Positions 35,930 through 47,434 of a stretch of DNA of 64,000 bases are shown piece after piece. Origin of the DNA: Fasciolopsis buskii (lineage: Eukaryota > Platyhelminthes > Trematoda > Plagiorchiida > Fasciolidae). The notes under the pieces are model-generated. The model was given only the letters and a program-made list of their open reading frames with translations. It ran no database searches and was not told where the DNA came from. The stretch is taken from NCBI GenBank assembly GCA_008360955.1, contig LUCM01003367.1, positions 86,496-150,495 of the forward strand. Direction: 5' to 3'. Positions within the stretch are counted from its first letter, which is position 1. Every line of letters begins with the position of its first letter. The translations under genes and the position numbers were made by a program.

Positions 35930-36010
35930 GCAGGTAGCCTAAGTACGACCAAGGCTTTGGATATGACCTACACAGCTTGATTACTTGATACATTCTAGTA
36001 GTAGGAGATT
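35930..36010 (-). repeat. SINE family 2, copy B (3' end only)
   Basis: The reverse complement matches the last part of copy C (36165-36245), ending in GTACTTMGGCTACCTGCAC. It abuts copy C head to head, so B plus the end of C can form a hairpin. Confidence 0.75.
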
Positions 36011-36245
36011 GAATCGTTCGTCCCGGGTTCGCGTCCCAGTTCGGGCGCGGTCCATATGCACCGCTCATGATTCCTAACAAGGATGAAACAGCTGTACAGT
36101 GCTTCCATGGGTTCTTTATGGTGAGTTGAGCGATCATGGTGAATTATTTCATGAAAACATTCAGTCTCTTACTACTAAAATGTATCACGTAATCAAGCTC
36201 TGTACGTCATGTCCAATGCGTTGGTCGTACTTCGGCTACCTGCAC
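36011..36245 (+). repeat. SINE family 2, copy C
   Basis: Begins within the head at the B box (36025-36036) and runs through the shared body to the GGCTACCTGCACA end. Compared with copy A it has a few substitutions and small indels. Together with copy B it defines the 3' end of the family. Confidence 0.8.
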
Positions 36246-36370
36246 ATCTTAGTGCAAAGCACGTTCCCCTTTGATGACTTCCCGTCCCTCTTGCCATCTT
36301 CGGACCAGGACTACGTGTCCGTACATCCAGTTCCTTAACCGATGAGACATTGCACCCTCGGCGTAGTGTT

Positions 36371-36601
36371 ACTATGGATCATTTTAGGCCAAATATAATG
36401 TCTGTTATTTTTGATACATTTTCTCTGAGGTTTCCATCTACAGCATATTTCATTCGGACTGCACTTAGAAAGACGTTTAGCAGGAGATGAGTTCCGTTTT
36501 TGCTAGTTACAGGCAACGGTACTGACTTCATTGTCAAATTCTTGGGTGAATGGTTAGCAGGCCTTAGTTACAAACTTGTACATGTTGATTTAAAACAATG
36601 A
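36371..36601 (+). pseudogene. Gypsy-like integrase core relic
   Basis: One frame with a single TGA reads IFDTFSLRFPSTAYFIRTAL then RKTFSR and, after the stop, VPFLLVTGNGTDF followed by FLGEWLAGL. The order resembles the retroviral-type integrase core of LTR retrotransposons (YSKWPE..., TIRxLRxxFSR, LVTDNGTQF). The second catalytic Asp (normally in TDNGT) is Gly here, so it would be inactive even without the stop. No flanking LTR or protease was recognised. Confidence 0.45.
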
Positions 36602-36604
36602 GAA

Positions 36605-38730
36605 GAGGCCTGGTCTATTCCGTCCTGAATATCTTCAGCCGATTCTGTCTCTCCGCCGTTATCACCCGTTTCGACTAACTCCAGCGAAGAAAAGCCAGGT
36701 TGAGCAGACGCGACCATTCGTTTATTAGCCGAAATCAAATCGCTCACGTTGGCCTTCCATGATCAACACTGACTCAACGCTTCTTCCGCTGGCCAGTTCG
36801 CTCCATCGTTACTCATTGACGTTCTCAAGCGGCGTCTTCGGTCAGATTATCGACTGCCTAAATCAGTGCGATTTTATCGCAGCTGTGTCGATCTTCCACC
36901 GGGGTAATTATTGGGGAGATTCAGTATTCACTACCTTTACACTAACTGCCCTCGTCATTGACAGTCCTAAGATCTTGCAGAAAACTTTATTCGCACATTC
37001 CAATGTCCAATTCATTTCATTATTTTTCATGCATTTTTCAAACGTGACCATAATACTGACAGTTTCCACCGGAAACTGGGTAACGCTGCACATACCACTG
37101 CGAGAATGGCTCTCACACTTTCAGATTCGGTAATATTAGGATAAATATAAGTGCACTATGAGTGGTAATGTTAGTTGTTTTGAAGACAACCAATAACAAC
37201 CCGCAAATGGGATAATTTCCAGAAATGAAAATTGAGTGGTTGCCGTTTCAAATCTGGACGACCTATCAAGTTGCGGACGCGAAGCTGATTAGGTATAGCT
37301 CAGTGACAATCTGTTTGGTGTTAGATCACCCATTTCCGTACCCGATAAAGTTTAGATTTAAATGGATACCAACGCGAAAACACAGAACCAGGTTAGTGAA
37401 AGAGCACTAGTGTTGCCGATGGAGGATTGGAGACATCTGCACTTCGATACAGTTTGCGGCGGGTGTGATATGTAGCTGCCTTGGGCACAGATGCGTTACA
37501 GTGCCTTTCTTGTTCGATTACCATTCTGTCAGTTCATGACTTACCACATTCATTTGTTTGTTTATTAGGATTTCATTCCATGGATTTTCTGCCCAGAAGT
37601 TCATAGGTAGTGGTGCTCGTCTATTAAGGTAGACTGCTGAGGTTAGGCGTAGCCTATTAGATAGTAAAACTCAGTAGGCCAAACATGGCTTGAATTTGAG
37701 CGGGTTAACATGGTTGATACATGTGTTGCGCATGCCGGCAGGTCGTGAGATATTTACTGACTAGAAGTTAGGTCAAAGTGGTCCTTGGGCCAGCGAACGG
37801 GTGTGAAAACCCCAATCAGTGGACTTCCCTAAGTAGGTCGAGGTAAATTATTAGATGGTGGTTCATATGATCTTCCAGCGATGCAGTTAGAGACCTCCAA
37901 TGATACAGCTAAGTACCACAGTTGCTGACATTATTGCGTTCAATAAGTTTCTACTTCCCTATAGTTCCTCTGATTTATAGTCTTTCGATTTTTCTGCTAC
38001 TATTGCTGGAAGCTAAAAGATAGCAGCCAAAACCGGAGCGAGTTTGTACAAGGTCAATTGTTGTATAACTAGAATGAATTGAATGTATCAGTGTACTACG
38101 CCGAGCATGGGCCACTTTCCAGAAAATAGTCCTCCAATCGAAGAGAACTAGCATTGCCTACAATGAAACAAGTTCTACATGAGGAAATAAGATCTGAATA
38201 AGTCACGGTAAGTAACGAGCTGAACTGCTATTAACAGCCACCTGTCATTTGCATTATGGATTCATTTAACTTTTCATTTTGATTTCAATTAGCACCAATG
38301 TGATCTGGAGCCCAATAGAACTCAGAAACGGCCTCTTCGCTGAAATGAAGGCAAAAGAAAGATACCGAGCTTTGAAAAATATAATAAGCAGGAATCACGC
38401 AGATAAAAAAGGATTTTAAACGCAAGCGTGCATTCAGCCACAATATTCATTTTCCAATGTGTGGTCCTAAAATAAAGTGGAAGTTTAACCCATCCCACTT
38501 GACCATAAACAATATCTTTTTACATATTATTGATCATCCCAACCCATCCTCCAGCCACTAGCTGCATCAAGGAATATCTCAAAGAATTCTAGCTTTTGGC
38601 ATGATTAATACAACTTTTCTTATTCAACCTGTCCGTTCCGTGACCAAACATATCTACTTGCTTGCTCTGCATATCCATAATGCCCCTTCTGATAACAACC
38701 CGGAGTACTCGCAATGTACACGGTTTTTTA
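36605..38730. other. No gene recognised
   Basis: A 124-codon frame at 36759-37133 (+) follows the integrase relic and could be more of the same element, but no motif is recognisable. The remainder shows chance frames only. Confidence 0.35.
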
Positions 38731-38739
38731 GTCTCCTGA

Positions 38740-40080
38740 TTCAAATCTCAAAACGCTTCAGGCTCTGAATCTCGGCTCCTTCAGTGTGCACACTATTGCG
38801 CAGACTGGCCAACAGGCGTGCTTAGCTCTGACAATGGACTCACTTTTGATTGATGTCTGCGCGTCAGTGAAATACGAATTCATGATTCGAGTAGAGTAAT
38901 TCAGCTAACTGTGCCAAACGTCTCGTCAAGATATTTTCTTCGCACTTCAGGAGACGAAGCAGCTCAAACTGTGTACCAACGTGGTGTAAGAATAATCTTG
39001 AGTGAGAAGGCTAAAGCAGCTCTTTTAGACTAGATCCCGGTTAACAGCCGCTTGTGTTCCGTGAGACTGTGTGGCATAGCTACATGGCGCTCTGACTCGA
39101 TAGGCAATCTCAGTCAAATCGACCATATGGTGATAAGCTACCGTTGGCGCAGTTCTGTCCAAAACTATAGACCGTACAGTTCACGTAAGTCGGATAGGAC
39201 CAGGTGTTAGTTTTCGTGCCATTTTTAGTGCAGCTCAGAGGCCATCGAAGCAGGCCGCAAAACTCAGTTGGTCGTCTGATTCGACTGTTGGCACCATCGA
39301 TGAACGGAAGCTATCAGACGAACCAAGAAAGTCGATGAGCAGTAGTGTAAATGAGCGCTGGGATCAAGTCATGCAGGCGATTCATTGGACACCAGGTTTC
39401 ACCTGTGATCTTAAATCCAGCGTTTGTCTCAAGACACTGGTTCTCACAAGGGTTGCTGACCATAATGCAGCAAACTCACCAGCTGCCTAACTGCAAAGCG
39501 TCGACAGGTGCAGCGTAAAGTGATGAGAAAAATTCAGAATGCCTTTGAAAACTGGTTGGTTAAGGTAGCCTAAGAAATGGAATTAGTGGCCGTTTTGGGT
39601 AACAGTGAAAGACTGTTTAACCTTGTGGGAGGGGCCGAAGAAATTTCGGTTATGAAGTCATGCGCGATAGAAGTGGGAAGGCCATTCATTGAAGACAACA
39701 AAGTTTGAACCGTTGGGCTGTGCACTTCACGGGATAGTTTGGCTGGAAGTACGCTAATGTAGATAGTCCGACGTCCGCAATCGTGAATCTTTGTGAAGTA
39801 TCTCTTGGTCCTCAAACAAAAGTTGAAGTACAGACGAGCATTCGACTTCTGAAGAAGGGAAAAGCAGTTCGGGTGGCTGAAGACATGGGGAGGTCCTCAG
39901 ATGACGCGGCAACGTGGGATGAGAAAATGCACAGCGAAAATAGGCAACGTAAGTGTCGCACCCCCTCGTAGTTAGGGTCCGAAAGACCCGTCAACTAGCT
40001 GGCCGCAGACATTGAATAACATGGCAACGAACGGTGAACACCGACTGTCGTGTTGTCATCTTGTTTCAGATCAGAATGAA
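38740..40080 (+). mobile_element. LINE relic with fused RT finger and C-terminus
   Basis: The endonuclease start is seen as FSVHTIAQTGQQACLALTMDSLLIDVC (split, 38785-38855) and SEKAKAALLD*IPVNSRLCSV (about 39003-39065). The linker has SMSSSVNERWDQVMQAI (about 39334-39384) and MELVAVLGNSERLFNLV (39577-39627). The reverse-transcriptase finger LGPQTKVEVQTSIRLLKKGKAV (39807-39872) is immediately followed by the extreme C-terminal end (MTRQRGMRKC, GPKDPSTSW, LNNMATNGEHR), so the catalytic palm is deleted. The family is that of the 2.0-4.5 kb copy. Confidence 0.8.
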
Positions 40081-40084
40081 TGAA

Positions 40085-42920
40085 AATGCGTTTTTATGTT
40101 TAGACTGAATACCGGGTGTTGACTACTGCTGCACTGTTCTCTTTTACAATCTCTGTAGGTCCACTCCCGGTTGCCCATGTAAATTCACGTCTTTTATCGT
40201 ACATTTGTCTTCCCATAGGAAATAAGAATGTGAGAAGAAAACCCGTAATATCCAATAAAAAGATCTCTGTAAAAGAGAAAATATTACGAAGGAAAGATGG
40301 CCAGTGACCGCGGAATTTAATAGTATGACTTACTGCCTCCAACCGCCGCATGTAGGAGTCTCATGACCCAAAATCAATAAATTTGCTGAATCTATATTAA
40401 CCAGTTCACTGGTTAAGATTTTCACACTGTTTCGTCTCTTCATGGACTGAACACCATGATACATATTTCAAACAATAACTGCCTCGGACACCAGCATACG
40501 TCGGTGTAGTTGGATTATGGACATGCACAACATATGACCCAATCCCTTTAGAAATATTTAGATTTAGAGCATAAACCACAGAATGAATAAAATAGTGAAC
40601 TATCTTACGCATAGCCTTAGAGAAACCAAGAAAATTATTCCAAAGTATTCTGGCAATAATACTGGGAAGCTACCGCTCTAACACCGTAGGACGTTAGATA
40701 TCTACTTTCCATAATGACCAAGTTCCTCGGCCGTGTGGCGGGACCGACATCACAAATGGTGTGTACACTCGATCTTTCCCGGATGACTGGATGTCACACT
40801 GACGCCACAGAAGCTTCATATTTAAAAAAGCTATTCGGGCTCTGCATGAGCCACGAATGTTTGTTAGAAAAGAACTCCGGAGATAACTTTTCTTCTTCAC
40901 CCAATGCTTTCAAGCCAGAATATGATTCGGCTTCGAGCCAATTCAGTTTTACTGCAGCATTTCACAGTGAGGTTAAAGACGCATTCATCCGTGACTGCTT
41001 AAATGCTTCAAGGAATGTCCATGAACAACTTCAGCTTTCGACCAAAACCAAAAGATCATCCGTGGACTGTGTACACATTGCATGAGTTCAACAGAAAGAG
41101 AGCACAACATTCATGGCAATGACTTCAAACTTGAGGCACGCTCCTCAGTGACTCTAGTTATTGATGATACTCGTCTGATTAGCCTGGACCAAGTAAAAGG
41201 GAAACGAAAACTAATGGCGCCGAATCTAGTGCCGTAGATCCTACGGTTTCACGTACATTGAGCTGGACCATGCATTAGATTTATTACGATTTCTGCTGTA
41301 GATCAGTGGTCATCGAGGCAAACCTCAAACACGTTCACCCTACGATGTTTGTTTGATATAAATGTCACTTCGTCGAAAAGCACTCTAGATGACCATGGGC
41401 GACCCAGTGTTCGTCAGAGACGGGATTCCTTAAGGACCACTGAGTCTCAAGGCGATGATCTAGCAGCCACCGGAGCGTGAAGGCTTGATCGATGGATTGA
41501 TTACTGGCGCGTAACCCAGCAGCGTTGTACAACTCGTGCAGAATGACGAATACTAATAAACTTGACACTACTGGAATTGGGCTAATGAGCAATTGAAAAA
41601 ACTGTAAGAAACTTGTTTAAACACGGAGACAACAGTCGGTCCCCCAGAGAAGAGAGGAGTGACTGAGTAATGACAGAAAATCCGTAAATCTCTAAACAGC
41701 GCTGGAGAAAGGCCACCCAAAACCCGTTTTATTGCATCTAATGGTTTTTATCTATCTTGAATCTTAGCTTCAGATGGGGGCTCTGTAAAAGTAGATCAAA
41801 ACTACGGTAGTGACGCTGAAGGCCAGCGAAACAGTGATTGAAAGTGTTTCAGCCAGCCTAGCAGTTGCGATTGCAGATCACAAATGAATGAACAGCCAAA
41901 GTTACAGGTTATTTCGCTCACAGCTAATGAATAGCTCGCTGGGATTCCCCACAGTGGCAGCGTGTCCATCATTCGGACCACCAAAGATAGCTTTGCGTCG
42001 AATTAAGTCTGTTTGAGCGGCAGCCAGGATGCACCAGCGGATATCAAGAATCCACAGAGACAGCAGAAATTCAGGGCTTTATAAGAAGACGAATCAGACT
42101 GCACTACGCTAAGCTATCAGAATGCAGGGTATTACTGATAACTGATAAGTTTCGGCTGGTTTCATATGTTAACTCTGTTTAGCCATTCAAACAGAATTAT
42201 TTCGATCGATCCTTCATTCATTCGATCTCTGTTACGTATGAACTGCGCATTCTGCCTTAAGGAGAACGATCTTCATTCTAGCTCCTTGTGCTCGGTTAAT
42301 TTATTTTCTTCATTGGTCGGATTACTACCTTTGACTTCTGAACAAATGACGCCCACAGGCTGCCTATAGCCTGACTCGCACTGCTGATACACTCCTGATT
42401 ATCTTCACTAGTTGGGTTTCCGTTGGCTCATGAGAGGACTGGTTCCGACTGTGCTTTATTTGACTCCGTTTGCAGACCACCATAAATTCGTATCGCTCCC
42501 CAACGGCCACAGCTGCGCGATGTCTTGCTTTATCTTGGTAGGTCGTCAGTCCTCATTTAACTTCCGCATCTAAAGCGTACAATATACTGCGAATGCCTTT
42601 GTGAGAAAATTTTGCAGATTAAATACCTCAAGACCTGAACGTTGCAAAGATAACTCAAATAGTTCAACTGATTGTTAACAATAGTACCGCATCCAGAAAC
42701 AGTCTTAGTTCACCCATTGTTTAGAACTAGAATTCTAGCCGTCAATCAGTCGTACATGCTTTAATGTTAAAGGCAACCGTTGGACAGAATTTCGGGCCCG
42801 AAAACTAGAATGAGGTAAAATGGATCCCCGCTTTTCAATTATTGCGTTCAGAAAACAGATTCACGGGAAGAGAAAGAGACGTTTCCGTGGTATAAACATG
42901 GTACGCCGAGCGTTTCGAGC
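40085..42920. other. No gene recognised
   Basis: A 123-codon frame at 40714-41085 (+) is the longest, without recognised motifs. Remaining frames are short. The 42820-42924 stretch lies just outside the duplicated LINE block. Confidence 0.35.
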
Positions 42921-42924
42921 TTTT

Positions 42925-43637
42925 CAGGCAACGCGCTTCCAAAGAGTGATAGGCGAGTCGGACAAGTATATCGTATGTTGCATCGTGCGTTTCGAGCACC
43001 CACCAAACCACACGGATAGCCTGATGTGAATTAACGCGTGGTCGGATTTGAAAAAATTGCCCGCGTACGACCGGATATGTTGTAAACAGACCCATCATTT
43101 CTAGCTAGTTGGGATGTAATATACCTGGGTCCATTACTAACTCGAAGAAAACGGACACCAGGTGGTGTACCAGCAATGATTTGAATACAGGACCAATAAA
43201 CATTTCCCGTTTTCTGAACGGCGGAAATGGAATCCAAAATGACATCCCAAGTGCGTCTCGTGCAAGGACATCCGTCCTAATGTAGCATTCATTTTTCCTG
43301 ATAAAATCACGATGTCATCCCGATTCGCTGTGTGTAAGGAGTCGTGCAGTTTTTGATGGAGTGTCCCTGATTGTACTTGCGGTGCAATTTGTAGGGGCGT
43401 ACGCTGAGGCGACAAGCAAATTGCGTTTGTTGACAAGACGGCTGTTTACTTTGCACGAACCTCCAAGTGCCCCTGTGCATAGCTGGCTGTCGACCGGGAT
43501 TGAGTAAAACAAGAAGCAGTCGTAGCCTCACTTTCCCCAGGAAGGAGCAGATGAACCTCCACCTAAGGACTGGATGAGGATCCCAGTCGAACGACAAAGC
43601 TGGAGCCTTGAATGTGTGTCTTGGATACAACACACGA
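42925..43637 (-). mobile_element. LINE endonuclease relic, duplicated at 54 kb
   Basis: On the minus strand the endonuclease is recognisable as VVCCIQDTHS (about 43630-43600), IPVDSQLC, VASAYAPTNC and the catalytic-strand block ILSGKMNATLGRMSLHETHLG (around 43310-43245). After a frameshift come SDHALIHIRLSVWFGGC (about 43055-43000). The usual GDMNAQ reads GKMNAT. The segment is about 99 percent identical to 53965-54676, in the same orientation. Confidence 0.8.
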
Positions 43638-43639
43638 CA

Positions 43640-45215
43640 TCACATGGCGTGCTTACTATAGGGGGGATCGAGGACGAAGAATTGCGGCAATCGGCGAAAG
43701 CAAATATGGTTAAATTTGAAGGCATCCAATGCATTGCTCACCCAAGAACCATACTCACTGGAGTAGACGGGTTCCAGATTACCCGATGGCCGACTGAGTA
43801 GTTTTGTGCCTCTCACGTAAACTTCCACGGGGTCTGTGGAACTAAACAGGAGCCATTGGTATCATTTTATTGGCAGTCCACAATGGGCACTTTGCCGCGC
43901 CAGCAGGTGTTGGAATTTGTTTAGCCAAGTCATCTAACCCGAAACCCGAAACTCAGTATCAACGCTACTGCTGCTTGCTCGCACCGCTTATTCAGTGAGG
44001 TTGTGTTAGACCTATTGACGGGCAAAATGAACTTTGTCACTCCTTATTTTACCGAACCTTAGGAACGTGTCCGGTTATAGACCATTCGAGTGGGAATCAG
44101 AATAGAAGCCTATTCTTAAAGGAAATCTGGATGTCATGTCGAAGCCACGGATGCCTTAGTTTCGCTAGAGCCGCGTGGCTCACGAAACCCTTGGCATAAC
44201 CTCAGCCCACGCACTATCTCCAAAAGTATCCATCATCTCACGCACTCCAAATTCGCCAGGTACTTGTCTGGATACTCTAAGCTTTGATCATGTTTCATGG
44301 GCTTTCATGTTTCACGATTAACTACTATTCAGTCGTTAGATTCTATATCGGAGAATTCCAATCCCTACCTATCCATTCTATATTTTGTGAATTCTGGCCC
44401 ATTACGTCATTGAAAACTGGACGTCTCGGCAACTTTCCACTGGGATCATCAGGCGACAGTATTTAATTGCCACGAACTGCCGGTTGTTTACTTTGGGTAT
44501 AAGCTCCACCTCCTACACACAACTTTGGCTGAGCCGTTGCTACTATTTCGCCATTAGATCCACGGTTTGTCGTTAAACCAGATTGCCTTTTGACATTAAC
44601 TGTGCTCGACCTTTGCATGTAGCAAATATATAGAACCCTGATTTTTCTTATTGGGGGTGGTACAACCGGTATACCATAAGTCCCAAAACCTATTCACTTG
44701 AAGGAATTTGACGGTGCCACGCAGAGCATCTTAGACAGCGAAATATGAAAGTGAACACAGAAGACTTGATATCATCCACTGGTGATTTCCAAGTTCGGAA
44801 AATTCTGGCCAAAGGCTGCGACCCCACAGAATGCATATTCGTCTAGGCACAAATAAGGACGGACCATTTTCATGATCAGCACAATTTCAAAGATAGAAAA
44901 GCAGCAGGGAATAGGGCAAACTTGATGAAGGCCAAATTTCTTAGTTTACTCCGGTTAAGCGCCGTCCCGGACACTAATTCGGCTTTGGCTATTAGTAAGC
45001 AACCACTGGAAAAGAAAAACCGATTTCTTCATTCATCATAAAATATCAGGACAGCCACAGGAAAGTAAGATCCGCTGAATCACCTGGTGTTTTCAGATCA
45101 AAAATGTCTCAACCCATTGGTCAGAGTTATGCTCTAATACCTGCTACAATGGAGTTTAACCGAGTTGGCAAAGGCCTTGTTTCTTACGTATGTGTCATTT
45201 GCAAGTGCCAAATAG
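43640..45215. other. No gene recognised
   Basis: Short frames without recognised domains. No repeat partner found in the window. Confidence 0.4.
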
Positions 45216-45220
45216 TTAGA

Positions 45221-45700
45221 GCGGAATTATAGTTACGAGCAGTTTGGATGCGATGTTTACAAAGCCAACTTCTTTGTGATTTTTGCGATAGGATTCTATC
45301 ACCTATTTTGCAAATTGGTACAATCACCGATTCGTCAGTCTTTAGGAACATTCATCATTTCCCAGGTGGAATTTAGCTTTGTTAACTTCAATACTGAAGC
45401 ATCGCCACCACAAGTAAGATAGGACGGAGACAGCCCATCTATTCCTGAGGCTTTATGCCTTTTAGGAAAATATATCTCGCGTATGACCTCCACCTCTGAT
45501 GAAAGACTGATATCCATCCAAATTGTTTGATGTGCAAGCACAAGTGAAAGGTCCAGCTTGAAATTGAACCACATAAAATGCTTGATGAATCGACCCAGAG
45601 GACGCTGTCGAGAGGGTTTCTGGTGGCTCTCTATTTAATAAAGACTTTAGGACTTCTTTCACGTTTCAGAGGTGCAGTGTAGCTTTATCTTGACCTTTCG
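45221..45700 (-). mobile_element. LINE reverse-transcriptase finger relic
   Basis: On the minus strand LLNREPPETL (about 45646-45617), typical of the linker before the reverse transcriptase, is followed by PKRHKASGIDGLSPSYLTCGG (about 45462-45400) and, in another frame, VIVPICKIGDR. These are the start of the RT fingers. Bases 45221-45572 are repeated in inverted orientation at 60189-60540. Confidence 0.8.
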
Positions 45701-46649
45701 AATAATTCTAGTTACGAATGCTTAAATCCTGGCCGTTGCTTTGTGCGAAAATCGAATGGGCTGAAGTGAAGGTGACTTTTCGGCCTAGGTAGTGTTGCCA
45801 CTAAATACATGTAAACAACCGCACTCATGCATGGTACTTTCAGGACGTCTAAATTCTACGAAACAAAATTATTAGGATAACTGTTTTCAAGTACCTCGAT
45901 ATTGTCCGAGGTGGCTTTTCGACCTGATCATGTCCGGAAATGCTTCCAAAGATCGTGTGCCTCAGATAGCCTCTGGTGAGAGGGTCCTACGCCTTGTAAT
46001 TTCAGGGAAATGTTTTCATTAAAATTAAGAAGCGAAAACAAATGTCCGGTACTCTCTAGCGGGTTGATTGCTCTTTTCATTTAGTCTAAGGGAGATGGTT
46101 AAATCCTAATTTCAAACCAACTGTAGGCATTATACAAGGGATACATCTGTATTCTTATCGGCATACATAGTGAATGAATGCACTGGGCACCCGAGATTTC
46201 TGGCCTCACCCAAAGAGCGTATGAAGATATCAGCCGATCAACGGTTCCCGGTAAGTTACGGATCCCGAGTCCGGCCCTGTTGTCTTGCGGGCTCAACTTT
46301 GGAGATCTCATGGTTCTATTTTGTGGACCCCCTAAGAAAACCACGTGCTTTGACCTGAGCAACCTAGCCATACTAACCCCTAAAATTAAACCTTGGATTT
46401 TCACACAAACTTATTCTCGTTTCACGATCACTCATGCTCTTCAACCACTACAATATCATGTGCTCACTTACTACCTCATACGGAAGCTGTTACGCTCCCC
46501 CTTAACCAGCAGCTACAACTTTACCACAAAGGTGTTCCAAGCTCGGCACTGGTTCTGATCAGATTCCTGATAGAACCGTCTCCCCTACGACTGCTACAAT
46601 AAATCGCACCACTGACCCCGCTTTTCTCCAGCCCAGCGTGTGATTCAAA

Positions 46650-47430
46650 CTGGGCAACTTCAAGATACGCACGCTTATGCGAACCGGACAACAAAATGGC
46701 AAAGCGATCACATTAGGATTGCTCTCAGTCCATATCTGTTGTCTCTCTGAGACCAGAGTACAAGATACAAGTTCCACGATCAAGTTTACGCCCCATCCAA
46801 CCCAAATACCAAGTTCCAGCTACTTGTATAAAGAACCCGAATGCTGCTGCTGCTGGTGTTAGAATTGCTTAAAGCCGTGGAACTGAGGCGGTCATGTCGG
46901 ACTGGATTCCCGTTAATAGCCAACTTTGGGTAGCGCGATACAAATCAGCCGTGAGTGCAAACCAAGGACAGAAGGATCACCTTGCACTATGTTGTGCCAC
47001 TTAAGTCTGCCTGCCAATGAATTGTAGTGCAGTCAATCGGGGGTAACGGCCATATGGAACCGGTGGCTCCAAAAAGGTGTGTTGAATTTAAGGGCTTGTC
47101 TACTTTGCCCCAGTGTGCTGAGTGCTGTTCTATGGCTGTGATACATGGAACTCGCGTGGTGAAGATGCGCGCGGTCTTGAGATTTTCGACCATCGGTGTC
47201 CGCATAGTCGATGGAACTGGATGAAGTAAATAAGTGAACAGTGTGCAGCTTAGGAATCTAGTATTGGGTACCGGTCCACAGAATATTCTGTCAACCCGGA
47301 CTGACATTAGTGGATTCTGTTGGTTGGGTCACGTGCGGCGTGCAGCGAACCCAAGTCTGTTGTACAACGATTTATTTTGCGTTCCTCTCACGGACTGGGA
47401 AAAGCCACGTGGAGGTTAACAGATCGCGTT
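46650..47430 (+). mobile_element. LINE relic: endonuclease start fused to RT end
   Basis: The N-terminal endonuclease block is GQQNGKAITLGLL, then VHICCLSETRVQDTSS (46683-46775), with LDWIPVNSQLWVARY following (about 46894-46940). Within 200 bases the sequence passes to the RT C-terminus: YFAPVC, FYGCDTWNSRGEDARGLEIF (47128-47185), GTGPQNILSTRTD and CWLGHVRRAANPS (47265-47360), and DWEKPRGG (47393-47416). The central two thirds of the element are missing. Confidence 0.8.
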
Positions 47431-47434
47431 GTAT

